Shown piece by piece: positions 43,695 to 55,037 of a DNA stretch of 64,000 nt. Source of the DNA: Plantago major. Lineage: Eukaryota > Streptophyta > Magnoliopsida > Lamiales > Plantaginaceae. A program made the translations under genes and the position numbers. The stretch lies in the NCBI GenBank assembly GCA_026545765.1, contig CM048844.1, forward strand, positions 20,096,237-20,160,236. The letters are read 5' to 3'. Below the pieces are notes generated by a model that had not been told where the DNA came from, made no database searches, and saw nothing but the letters and a program-made list of their open reading frames with translations. Every line of letters begins with the position of its first letter. Position 1 is the stretch's first letter.

Positions 43695-43904
43695 TGTTGA
43701 ACTATAAGATATTCTAGTGAAAAAATCTGAATTAAGAAGATAAAAATGCAAGTTTTTGGTGTATAAATAGCCTCCATTTAAATTACCAACGGCTAGTTTT
43801 TTTAAAAAAAAGGGTCAAATTTCAATTACATCGAAGTATATATAAGTTTTGGTCTAATTACATGTAGATCCACACGTGTATGTCACGTGTGATCGAGATA
43901 CTAA

Positions 43905-44255
43905 GGCTGTTTGGCAGCTTAAAACAGCTGAAAAATAAGCAGGGGTACAAATGGGTTTTCAAGCTTTTAAATCGCCAAAAGTCAAGTTCGTGGACCTATA
44001 TGTAATAAAGTTTACACTAACAGAACTTATACGTTATTGTTCCAGTAACAGGTACCCATCCGTAATTAAGAAATCTAAGAGGGGGTCCATATGTAATTTG
44101 CCCAAAAAAAAAAGCTACATTGATCACTAGCTTCTTTTTCCAGCTAGCTGGTTAAAGAAGCTGCGCGTTCACGTAACGAGCTTTTTATTAGTCAATGGTA
44201 AAAAAAAACTCATGGAACTGGAAAGCTAGCTGAAAAACGAGTGGTAAACAGAGCC
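43905..44255 (-). mobile_element. Tourist-like (PIF/Harbinger) MITE, right copy, inverted
   Basis: 351 bp with ends GGCTGTTTGGCAG and, reverse-complemented, GGCTCTGTTTACCAC, flanked by TAA on both sides (43902-43904 and 44256-44258). Its reverse complement aligns in blocks with 37158-37298, so it is the same family as the copy to the left of the MULE but in opposite orientation. Confidence 0.75.
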
Positions 44256-44258
44256 TAA

Positions 44259-45497
44259 AGGTATTGTATCAGTTAACATAATCCATTTTAATTGTATGGA
44301 CAAGATTGTTTGTACTAAATCCGGATTAGCTTCTGGTGGAGGGAAAATAAGGGAAAAGAATATATGATAAGGTAGAATATTATTTTCCACCATTTGTACT
44401 TGTAATGTCCCAAAATTTCAAGTCAGGTCCAAAGAGTTTAAAGGGATCGAGAACGATATTTATATCAACAAGGTGCACCTTTCTTTTCGATAATCAATTC
44501 ATAAGAACTCCAAAATTAAATGTGATTGCTCTAAACATGTGTTGTGAAGTGGTGCAAGCATATCACTTGGATATTCCATGAGTAACTGTATCAACCCAAA
44601 TGATTGGTTCTCGATCGATTAGTGGTTGGGTCATTATGAATATAGGCACTGACTATTCTTGTTTCATTTACATCTTTATCCACATATACCATTAGTTGAA
44701 CACAAGAAGTCCATTTCACCGCGCATAAGGAAACTTGAGCTCATAATTTAACAAGCATTATAATTTATAACTTAAGATGGGAGTCTAACTCATGTCATTC
44801 TGAAGAAGTAGTGAATCCGGTGTGATCACACACGTTCATGTCTGTGTAATATTAAGTAACCCAAGTAAACATGATCTGTACACACACTCCCATAAACTCT
44901 AATAAGTTAGTAATTTATACCACGTATTGGTTAGTCCACGTGATAACCGGTTAAGATTCGTTGTACCTGATTATTGATGACTTAATTACTAACTTGAGCT
45001 ACTTTACTACCCTAATTACTTAACTTTTGTAGTGCATGCTCGTTTCTCACATGTCGCAGTCTTACATGATTTCACTAATCATATAAGTGTAACCAAACTA
45101 ATCATTATGGTCAATTAGCTCTAGATATGCTACCATATAATGGTTAAGGAACACACCGACGATTTTATCCACATATCCCACCCTAAGGATATAAAACCGT
45201 TGCATATCGAAGTCTAATCCACAATATACTCCACAAGTATACTAGAATGAAGGTTTACGCGATGCTCATGGGGATTCATATATAATCGTATGTCATACAC
45301 GGTGAGGCAAGTAAACACATACAAGGAATTTGAATAACATAAATCGTTTCATTTCAAAATTCGAAATGACTTTATTATATTGAGTTTGCTCGATGTACAT
45401 GACTCTACTAACATACATGACTACAAAATTTCACTATAAAACCTGAATTGTGTTTATTTTAATATCCCATAATTATTCTTTTTATTATTTTAATTAA
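44259..45497. other. Intergenic, possibly old retroelement sequence
   Basis: No gene is supported. About 44400-45470 has an even, non-repetitive composition with words such as TTATCCACATATCCCACC that recall leader regions of plant LTR elements, but no ends, primer site or coding trace could be found. Confidence 0.3.
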
Positions 45498-45499
45498 AA

Positions 45500-45831
45500 T
45501 ACATTCTCCCTCCGTCACGTGAATCTGTACGAATTTCTTTTCGGCATTATTTTTAAGAAAGTAAATTGTTTATTGTTTGTTGTTGGGGAGAGAAATAATA
45601 AAGAATGGAGAAAGTACGAGAGATAATATATATAATGATAGAGAATGAAAAAAGTAAGAGGGATAATTGAGTTAGTGGGGATTAGTGGGTGTATTTTTTG
45701 CTATGTTTGTAATGGAAATAGATTTGTGGGAACGGACATAAAAAGGAATAAAGGTACTGAATCTGTCCAACACCAAATTTTATTGTTCATGTGGAAGTTG
45801 GAGGTATATTGTCGGTGATCGTAGGGAGAGT
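45500..45831. mobile_element. Stowaway-like (Tc1/mariner) MITE
   Basis: The left end TTCTCCCTCCGTCAC (about 45504) and the reverse complement of the right end CTCTCCCTACGATCAC (about 45815-45830) are similar inverted termini of the CTCCCTCCGT type; TA lies outside each end. The interior is AT-rich and non-coding. Confidence 0.55.
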
Positions 45832-46313
45832 ATTGCCAGCTTGCTCATTATTCACAAGAAGTCCTATAATTAGTTGAATACACCAACAGAACACCCTGCA
45901 AAAGGATATTAGGAGTATATAGTTTTGGTATGAAAACAGAACACCCTACAAAAGGATATTAGGAACAAATATGGCCCATAAATTATTTTGGAAAGATAAC
46001 AAACAATACTATGAATGTCCATCCAAATCTTCACTTTGTATCATTTTCCTCCACTAAATTGTGCTGAGTACTATGACTGGAAATATGCATGTAACACTGG
46101 ACCATTGCAATTGAAGAAACCGTGTGGTTTTTCTAGGCAAAACTTGCTTTTTTTTTCCTAATAATTTTTCATCCTTGACTGGTTACTTAACCTGAACATC
46201 CACATTCATTAAATAGCAGAGGCCAGGGATGTGTTTAGAGAATCAAAACCAAACCAAATACTCTCACTTTGTTTTTTAAGCCTTGCCATACTCCGATATT
46301 CAAATATCCTGCC

Positions 46314-47101
46314 ATGGGAGAAGCAGTGTTGGCGGTGGCAATCAATCAACTAAACAAGTTCACTAAGAGTAGAGTTTCTCTGATCATTGGCTTACAGAGT
46401 CACTTCAGCACGAACTGGTATACATGGAAGCATTACTAAAAGATGTCCAATTAGATGTGCATGATAACCGTGTTCAGCAGTGGCTTCACGACATGACTGA
46501 CATTGCCACTGACACTGGAACCGTGTTGGGGGACTTCACGGACAGCCTCAAGGGTACGGGATGCCTTGGTCGTGCCCGGTTTTTATGTTCGTGTTGGGCT
46601 GCCAATAATCTGGCAAACCAGATTAAGTCCATCAGGAGAAGGGTAGAGCAGCTTAGAGAAAGAAAAGAAACTTACGACATCAGGATTAATAACGCATCCA
46701 ATGTTCTGAGATCCCCCCATGAGCTGCACAGCAAGCAAAATCGAAGCTGCACCAAGGTAATTTTTGCTAGTCAATGTGCTGACAGAGCGCAACTTCTTAT
46801 TTCCTTACCTTCAATTATGCTGTCATGTTTTTTTAACAGGAAATATTCTTATCGATCACAGACTTTGAGATTATTTACAAACTTTCAAGTGTAGGTTCAT
46901 ATGCAAGGTATTGCTGTTGGGAGAGCTGTAGACCTCACCAGTTTCAATTGCTACGAAGATCTGCTCCAGAAACTGGAAGAGATGTTTGAAATTACTGGAG
47001 AACTTTCTGGCTCAAGTAAAAAATGGCAAGTTGTTTACACTGATGATGACGATCATGACATGATGATGGTTGGAGACAATCCGTGGCAGTTTAGTTTATA
47101 A
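46314..47101 (+). pseudogene. Chimera of an NLR Rx-type coiled-coil fragment and an ARF PB1 fragment
   Basis: The first part resembles the N-terminal Rx-like coiled coil of plant NLR immune receptors: MGEAVLAVAINQLNKF at 46314, then, in another frame from 46424, MEALLKDVQ...VQQWLHDM and IRRRVEQLRERKE. At about 46690-46710 it changes to auxin response factor sequence (SPHELHSKQNRSCTK, to 46756). A GT donor at 46757 and AG acceptor at 46893-46894 bound a 138-bp intron; the next exon (46895-47101) is the ARF PB1 (domain III/IV) start: VHMQGIAVGRAVDL, KKWQVVYTDD, ending at DNPWQFSL and a stop. The two parts are in frame, so a 178-residue product from 46424 is possible. NB-ARC, LRR and the ARF DNA-binding domain are missing. 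The frame change near 46400 marks decay of the NLR start. Confidence 0.75.
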
Positions 47102-47750
47102 TTTTTCCTTTCTTTAACCACAAATGTGAAATGTTGGTAGTACAATCTTTAATGATGCTTTGCTAAATGCTGGAAGAGAGTAAATTCAAATATGACACTC
47201 CTGCTCTGCCAATAATTCCTATATACTGTTCTCGGGTGTCCCATTTGAAAATTCTTGTTCGTCTTAATTTTTTGTTATGGATCTGCTATTAAATGTATAG
47301 TTACTTTGTTAAAAATATAAGACTGAGAGAGTAATGCTTGGGAAGATTGTTGTGTATTTCTTATCGAATCAAAGTGTTACATAGAGGACATTTATACGGA
47401 AATGTAAACGAAAAACTTGCTAAACAAGTTGCAATATCTACTACGAAACAAAATAATCGTACTCGGTCAATTGTACCCATAATCCTTGATCATCAAACTT
47501 GAATCTTCACCTCGCGGGATGGAGAGAGTAACATTTATATAAAAATGGAGGAAGTAGATGTCACATGAGTCATGACTAAACAAATAATTACACACCTTTA
47601 TTCATTTTATAATAACATACTAATATTACAACACTTTTCATTAAATTATCTAATGGAAATCCTATGGTGGGTTGGAGGGAATAATTTTTTATTTAGTCCG
47701 TTTTGCGAGAGATCCTATATATAGGAGAGTCCCGAAAGTCCCTTTCAAAC
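47102..47750. other. Intergenic
   Basis: No gene seen. Sequence near 47235-47345 (GGTGTCCCATTTGAAAATTCTTG ... ACTGAGAGAGTA) has some resemblance to a worn Stowaway-type MITE, not firm enough to bound. Confidence 0.35.
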
Positions 47751-48095
47751 GTTAAAACTAGACAATTATACATTTTTTCTCGACTTGACTTCTGATGGTT
47801 TTTCACGGATCTTTTGACCCGGATTAATTAAAAACGGGTCAAGTAAAAACTAGACAATATAATTTAGAAACTAGATAATATAATGTAAATTTAATATCAT
47901 GTAAAAACTAGAGAATTTCTTTCATAAACTAGACAATATAATGTAAAAACTAAACAATATAAACAATTATGTTACACTGAGTGAGTAAATTTCTGGACAA
48001 GTAATAAAATTAGACAATTCATTTACAAAACTAGACAATTCAGTTACAAAACTAGACAATGTGTTGTAAAAACTAGACAATTATGCAGGTCATTT
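47751..48095. repeat. Degenerate short tandem repeat, AAAACTAGACAAT type (left block)
   Basis: At least ten copies of a roughly 20-25 bp unit with the core AAAACTAGACAAT, at variable spacing. The same unit forms a longer array at 49690-50560. Confidence 0.75.
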
Positions 48096-48138
48096 TTCAA
48101 ACTTGAGAAGCTTTTTCATCAGCAGCTTTCTTTGCTTC

Positions 48139-49349
48139 CACTACAAAAAAAACAGTTGTTTAGCGACGGATAAACAGTGACCGATTCGTCGCTAAATCCG
48201 TAGCGACGAATAATAAGCCCGTCACAATGGGCTTCGTCACAAATCTTCTACCGACGGATAACCTATCCGTCGCTAAATAGTAACGGATTTAGCGACGAAT
48301 AGTTTCATTGAACTTTTTGTGACGGATAGTTATCCGTCTATACTAAGGTAATTTTTCATTTTTTTTAATCTGAAAATTCTGTCCAGAATAGCTACGGGTA
48401 GAACTATCCATCGCTAATTAGGTGTTTTTTATATTTTTTATATTTTTATTTTAATCCCGAATTATTATTTTTTTATTTTTAATCTGCAAATATACAATAT
48501 TCAATACGGATAAACCTACAATGATACAATAAATCGACAATTTTATACAATAAATCAACAATGATAAAATAAATCGACAATTTTTAAAACAACCACTGTT
48601 GGTGGTGGATCTCGGGGATCAAAGCAGATCGGAGCTTGATGACGATGATGGAGTTGGATCGGAGCTGATACGTCTTGGCTTGCAGCAATCTTCTTCTTCT
48701 TCCTCGGATCTGGCTTCATGGGTGGAAGGATGGTGGTTCGGATCTGGCTTCGTGGGTGGAAGGACGGTGGTTTGGATCTGGAGGTGGTGCTAGCTGTGGT
48801 GGTAGGTTGGTGATGGAGGTGGTGTTGTGGTGGTGGATGGGAGGTGTAGTGGTGGTGGTGGAAGTGGGGAGGTGGTGGTGGTGTACAGGTGGTGGTGGCA
48901 GTGGCAGTGGTGAGGTGGTGGTGGGAGAGGCGAGTGGTGGAAGGCGAGTGGTGTGGTGGTGGTGGTGGAGGGTGGTGGTGGAGGCAGTGGTGGTGGAGTG
49001 GTGGGAGGAAGGAGAGAAGTAATTGTGAGTGATGGGAGGAAGAGGAAGGGTTATATATTAGGGTTTCTGCGGAATTTAATGACGGATACGTTTATCCGTC
49101 GTTATTCCATATCCGTCTCTAAATTTAGCGACGGATAAACCTATCCATCGCTAAATTTTCTTTTTTATTTTTTAAAATTTTTTTTAGGTCAACGTAATTA
49201 GAGACGGATAGATTTATCCGTCTCTAATTTAGAGACTGATAGATTATCTGTCTCTAATTAGAGATGGATAAATCTATCTGTCTCTAAAATGGACCGATTC
49301 GTCGCTATTTAGCGACGGATATATGCTATTTCATAGTTTTCTTGTAGTG
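48139..49349. mobile_element. Second non-autonomous CACTA (En/Spm) element
   Basis: 1,211 bp with termini CACTACAAAAAAAACAG and, reverse-complemented, CACTACAAGAAAACTAT. Flanking triplets are TTC and TTA, an imperfect 3-bp target duplication. Subterminal GCGACGGAT/ATCCGTCGC repeats and a GGT-rich core (about 48780-49015) match the element at 41091-42488, so both belong to one family. No transposase is present. Confidence 0.88.
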
Positions 49350-49689
49350 TTATAGCTTTTTCAACTTTTCATTCAACTTCACTTGCTTTATCGCATCTTC
49401 TTTGTTAAATGATGCAACCTTCGTCAAAATATCAGATCTCAAACCATTTGAGTCGGCAAGAATAAGAGCTGAGCAAATTTCAATACGAAGGAATTTCCTA
49501 CGATTCACCTAATACACAAAACCAAAACAAAAGCTCAAAAAAAATTATGCAAGAAGTTCACAATTTATCTACAAACTTAGGGAAAAAAATATCTAAAAAC
49601 ATAATAAACTAGTACATACTTGCATTAGATCCTTGCAAGTATGTAATGCAAGGATCACACCACAGTTAGAAGTACTGAGATTACCAGTC

Positions 49690-50468
49690 CAATCAACACA
49701 TATTAAAAACTATATAGTTTATATGAAAAACTAGACAATACATACTAAAAACTAGACAGTTCAACACAACTGCACAACAGAAAGATATAAGAAAAACTAG
49801 ACAAATATTGGTAAAAACTTGACCATATGTGTTAAAAGCTAAAACCTAAGGTATTTACATAAAAACTAGACAATATATGTTAAAAGCTAGACAATTTCAC
49901 ACAAATAAGCTGTAAAAACATTAAAAAGTTGACAATATATGTTAAAAACTAGACAATTTCACACAAAATATTCAGAAAATTCAAACAAACAACAAATCCC
50001 CACAAAAAAACATATACAGTGTACACAACCACATAACAAATCTAAAAATCTTAAAAAGTAGATGATACATGTTAAAAACTAGACAATACATACTAAAACC
50101 CAGACAACTGCACAACAAAAAAACTACACCAGCAACAACGAACAACATAGACAATTTCTACTAAAACATAGACCATTTATAAAACAAAACTAGACAATTT
50201 ATAGTAAAACATAGACAATTTATACAAAAAACTAAACCAACAACAACGAACAACATAGACAATTTATACATAAACATAGACCATTTATAGAAAAAAAACT
50301 AGACAATTTATAGTAAAACATAGACAATTTATACAAAAAACTACACCAGCAACAACGAACAATATAGACAATTTCTACTATAACATAGACCATTTATACA
50401 AAAAAACTAGACAATTTATAGTAAAACATAGACAATTTCTACTAAAATATAGACCATTTATACAAAAA

Positions 50469-50515
<47 letters not shown>

Positions 50516-50575
50516 TTACACTAAAACATAGGTTATTTATACAAAAAAACTAAACAATACACGAACTCAACAATT
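49690..50575. repeat. Degenerate short tandem repeat, AAAACTAGACAAT type (right block)
   Basis: Dozens of imperfect copies of AAAACTAGACAATTTATA and the variant AAAACATAGACAATTTATA, with intercalated ACACCAGCAACAACGAACA blocks near 50128, 50232 and 50342 that define a higher-order unit of about 105 bp. An (AT)n tract lies at 50477-50511. Confidence 0.8.
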
Positions 50576-50999
50576 TCAAAATGAAGTCACCAAACATTTT
50601 GACGAATACATAGAACCAGTTTGGAAATAAACATGAATACATTATACATGAACATGAATATATGATACATCAACAGACAAGTAAAAACACATGTCAAATA
50701 TTGGGAATTGAAACATACCAGACATGATGTGATCCGTATAGGCATTACTCTCTTTGAGATGAGCCAAATCCTCAGCATTTGTGTGAGAATCACCGCGAAG
50801 CCAGTAATAGCTAGTTATCGACTCTAACATCGCCAATTTCCTCCAATCACTGAACTCCGCCGCATCTTTGCCACCCTCCGTTCCGGCTCATCGAAGCTCA
50901 CCTTAGGGAAACAAATCCTCATCGAGCAGATTGAAACTCGCACTAGCCATCACAATCGCAGGCATCACAAATCATGGGAGAAGAAACACGAACGAGGTG

Positions 51000-51600
51000 A
51001 AATGAAGAAGCTCGAACGAATCTGGGGAATTGAGGAGGCTAGGGTTTCGGAATTTTCTAGAGAGAGAGAACGCTTTGTAAAATGAAAGAATGTAATGAAA
51101 ATAATGTAAAAATAGCTAAAATAAGGTTTTTATATGCAACCCGTTTCTAATAACTGCCTGGATCCAAAATTTGTACCAGGCCGACCCGGATCCGCGAAAA
51201 TTGAAAGGAGAGGCTAGTTTTATTAAACCTAGAGAATTCTATACCCAATATGATGGACTCTTTGGACTCTCTAAAATGACGAGGAGTTTAATGAGAATTT
51301 GTATTTTTTATTTTAGTACATCAACAACAATTCTTTTCTTTTCTTGTGTGTAAAAAACAAAAAAGAGAAAAAAAATATTAAATTACCATAATACCCCTAC
51401 AGTCTGTTTTGGTTTTCTTGGTTAAAAAACAAGAAAAAGTAAAGAAGAAGAAAGTTTGGGAAGTAGAGGGGATTGTTGTCTTCACGCAACAATTCCAAAA
51501 TCGATTCGCCTGTGTCCCTACCGATAGAATCATAATCATCAAATCTACTTAAATTCAACCGATTCAATTGAATTCGTCGTTTCATTTTCATTTCCTTGCT
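51000..51600. other. Promoter side of the UBTD-like gene
   Basis: No gene supported. Sequence to about 51090 may be the leader of the decayed minus-strand gene; a short block at 51140-51200 (CCAGGCCGACCCGGATCC) is GC-rich. The final 150-200 bases probably hold the 5' UTR of the gene starting at 51601. Confidence 0.4.
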
Positions 51601-54600
51601 ATGGGTTGTGCTGGATCGCGTCAAAAGGGTGATGGTAAATTCTTTTCCACTCGTGTTTTTGACTCCATCTTGACTTCTCCTTATCCATTTTTTTGTAATG
51701 CTTTCGATTTTATCATTCAATCGTTCACAGTTATTGCGCATTAAAAATGTTTGTGTAATTTGTTTCTGGAGTTTTCGAGTGAAGGAGAAGTTGTGTGTAT
51801 ATTGCATTTCTTGTTTTGAGCTGTAATTTAAGAGCTGTATGTTTCGTTTAAGCCTGTTTAGGTTTTGAGATAATCTGTATTATATTATAGCAATCAGCAT
51901 ACCATTGTGTATTTTTATGTCGTGTTACGTTATGATTTGGCTTCTATATTTGCAAGTAGCAGCATGTTGTAATGTCTTGAAGGTCTAATCTAGTTTGTCA
52001 TCTGAAGATTTCACACATTTCTTGCTTCTAGTTAATATTTCGAGCTGATTATATTTCTATTCGGCTCCTACTCTAGTCTTCCTACCAAAGGTGGTAGTGG
52101 TACCTAGCCTGTGCATCTTCTTTATGCTTTGTGTGTGGAAATGTAGTAGAAGATTACCTTCGCATGCTTGATTACGGCAGAGTGATCTGGAGAGGCCTGC
52201 GAATGGAATTCTTGTAGTTCACAAAACTGCAAGGAACTTGAATACAGTTCAACAGTACCCAATTTAAATTTACCTCAAGTCACTCAGCTGCTAGATAACG
52301 ATAGTGACTTTTGTTACCACTTCTTTTACCTAGCTACGTTCATGACCAAAAGTGACTCTGAACTTTTTTCCCCTTTGTTTATTGCATTCATGTGATTGCA
52401 AATTTGCAATTGCAAGATTAAGTTTCATCCCGCCTGTCTAACACGCATCGCTGTTGACCCAATCATCTCAGATAAATGCATGGGGGCATGGGGCTGTGAT
52501 CTTGTTCCATTTGAAGGGTTATTAGTCTCGTTGGTAGGAAGAATTAGTCCTAAATATATAACATACCACACATGAGTTGATGATGTTATAGTCATGTGGT
52601 TTGTACTTTATTCTATAGTCATTAACTCACATATGGGCTATATTCTGCCGACACTCATGTTATGCATGGTAATCATGAATAAACTCGCATGTAGAGGAAT
52701 TGGATTTTCTTTCTGTATATCATGCATTTGTACTCCTATGACAGGATGATTATATAACGGATATTCAGTGACACGTCTCTGTGTTATAATCTGAAAATTA
52801 CAGAAACTTTAATATTCTTGTATCATTTGCTACCGTGTGCCTATTCTATCGCCATCCTCCACATAATACTTCCGTGCTGGCATCAGAGAATTAGGCTTAG
52901 TTTCTGGACTGCGTATTTTGTTCTGGGAAAGCAATACATGCATGTTAGCTTTCATTGCTTAGGCTGATCATTGATATCATACATGTGCTACTATAATAGT
53001 TGTCATCCCTCCTTGATTTGAGCTCACTTGATAATAGATTATAAGAATTTCCTTTGTTGTGAATTCAGAGCTCCCGAAGAAAATACGCAAACCCAAGCCA
53101 TGGAAGCATACTGAAGCAATAACAAGGGCACAGCTACAGAAGATGCGTGAAGAGTTTTGGGATACTGCTCCACATTATGGTGGTCGGAAAGGTGCGTTTT
53201 AGTAGTGGCATATATTTTAACAGCAGCCAGCTGTATCCCTCTTTGCAAGTTTTGCCAAGATATGCTTTGAATGAAGGGTCTAACATCATGTGATGATTTC
53301 TGTTGTGTTCTACCTTGAATAGTTATCACTTTTAAATACTATCATATATTGTTAAAGAAGGATCATTTTCAGGTCTTAATGAAGCTTTTAGCTTCTTCCC
53401 TAGGTTCCTTCTGCCATGACTTGTCTTCATCATTTTGTTGACCCTACTCAAGGTGTCGAGTGAAAAAAATTGATTAGGTATAACTGTGAAATAGTTTCTT
53501 ATTAATATCTTTTTCTATATGCTCTTGGTGCACATACGTAGTTTGTTCATTAAATTCAACACACAAGTAGGGTACTTCAATTACAATACCTTGTAAATAC
53601 CTGTTAAGTAGGGAAGGGGTCAGCATAACATTCTGTAAGTGCAAGGAAGCGAGGTCAGCATTGCTAGAATTTCAAATATGTAAATTTCCAATATACGTCA
53701 ATATGGCTGTGTGTGTAGTAAGTTGTAACAGGCGTATCCTTTCAGCCTATTAAGTTATTAGCAGATTCATGTATATTTTTCTGAATTTTTCTTCATTAAA
53801 CCACTTCTCCTTTCTATTGTACATGAGGTGTAAAGGGGTAAAAGGATTGGGATGTGGGGTTGGTTGAATTCCATATTTCAGGGTCTTGGTTCTGATTCCC
53901 TGTGGGCATATATTATTGATTCAGTTTTTAACTTTTGAATAGAATTGTGTAGTAGTGTAACAGTGTTGTTCTCTCATTGATTACACAGTGCAATATGCTT
54001 ATCTCATATGGATTGGAATGTGGGGTGGATGAACGTTTCACCACTTGTTGTTTATGTCCAGCATCATTTATATTTTGGCATGTTCAAAATCTTTTTGTAC
54101 TGTGTTGACGAGGGAGGGAGGGGTTTTGGCATGTTCAAAATCTTTTTGTACTGTGTTGACATCCTTTTAATTATTACAGTATTTTTTTTTCTATTTGATT
54201 TCATTATAAAGATACATGTTGCGTTTATTTGAATTAACACTTGTAATTAGTCTGTCAATAATTTGAAACATTGTTAATTGCCAATTCTCTGGCTAGTTTT
54301 TATCCCAAGTTTAAGGCAGTACAAATGCTAAGATTTAAATATGTAACTGTGGTATAATTTTATACACATCAAATAGCGACCTGCATAAGAAGATTGTTCA
54401 CTTTAATTCCGGTATCTCTCGGTTTCTATAATACAGTTATTCCCTTGAGATTTTTCTTTGCAAATCGGATCTCCTTTAAGAACAAAATTCAAGCGAAACT
54501 GGCTATGCAGACATTGCTAATAGATATTATGTGCAGATTTTAAAATTTCTATGCATGAGACAGACTGCTTATTTTTTCATGTTCATTTTCGATAAGACTT

Positions 54601-55037
54601 GGGATTGTCACAATCATATGCATTCTTTCTTTTTTTCTTGAGAAGTTGATTGTCTTTATTCCTTTTCGACTATCTTATCAGAGATCTGGGATGCACTCCG
54701 GGCTGCAGCCGAGGCTGAAATAGGGCTTGCACAAGCAATTGTGGACAGTGCTGGCGTTATCGTTCAAAACCAAGACCTAACAATCTGCTATGATGAAAGA
54801 GGTCCGTACTCTATTGCGCTTTCTTTCTGTACCATGACCCCTGCAGATTTCTCCAAAATATCTCATGAACTCACAAGAATAATAAAAATGACCTTGTGAT
54901 TTATCAAGCAAAAGCACCCTGCTCTTTAGTTCAATGTCCTTTTTGTAGTCCTAATCCGAGACCTCATTGCAGGTGCCAAGTATGAGTTACCCAAATACGT
55001 TGTGAGCGAACCTACAAATCTCATTCGGGACAGTTGA
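51601..55037 (+). CDS. Ubiquitin domain-containing protein, UBTD/DC-UbP N-terminal type
   Basis: Four exons: 51601-51634, 53069-53191, 54682-54801, 54973-55037, in phase, giving 113 residues, the length of the short plant members (Arabidopsis At1g16960 type, from memory). The product begins MGCAGS, a likely N-myristoylation site, followed by a basic KKIRKPKPWKH segment, REEFWDTAPHYGGR, EIWDALRAAAEAE and CYDERGAKYELPKYV. This is the N-terminal domain of UBTD1/UBTD2, which in animals binds ubiquitin-pathway enzymes; the C-terminal ubiquitin-like domain is absent here, as in other plant copies. Introns are long (about 1.4, 1.5 and 0.17 kb). Intron 2 contains a 37-bp tandem duplication at 54073-54109 and 54124-54160. 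Confidence 0.92.

Larger units (their letters stand above)
48076..50966 (-). pseudogene. Unrecognised decayed plant gene interrupted by a CACTA element
   Basis: Two coding stretches on the minus strand. The 5' part (about 50966-50732) starts MPAIVMASASFNLLDEDLFP, has stops/frame changes near 50885-50905, and continues GGKDAAEFSDWRKLAMLES and LRGDSHTNAEDLAHLKES before a good GTATGT donor near 50731. The 3' part begins after an AG near 49510 (VNRRKFLRIEICSALILADS), runs to a Lys-rich helix (LNEKLKKL, 49367), and, after removal of the CACTA element at 48139-49349, continues EAKKAADEKASQV to a stop near 48090. The two parts were not joined into a validated frame. I do not recognise the family. 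The interval between holds the tandem repeat array. Confidence 0.5.

Noticed and set aside
44400-45470. Whole LTR element or solo LTR
   Set aside because: Sequence feel suggests retroelement leader, but no paired ends, target duplication, primer site or coding remnant could be found.
48599-49138. Gly/Trp/Val-rich open frames in the second CACTA element
   Set aside because: Same composition effect as in the first element.
54073-54160. 37-bp tandem duplication in intron 2 of the UBTD-like gene
   Set aside because: Real but an ordinary intronic duplication with no evident function.
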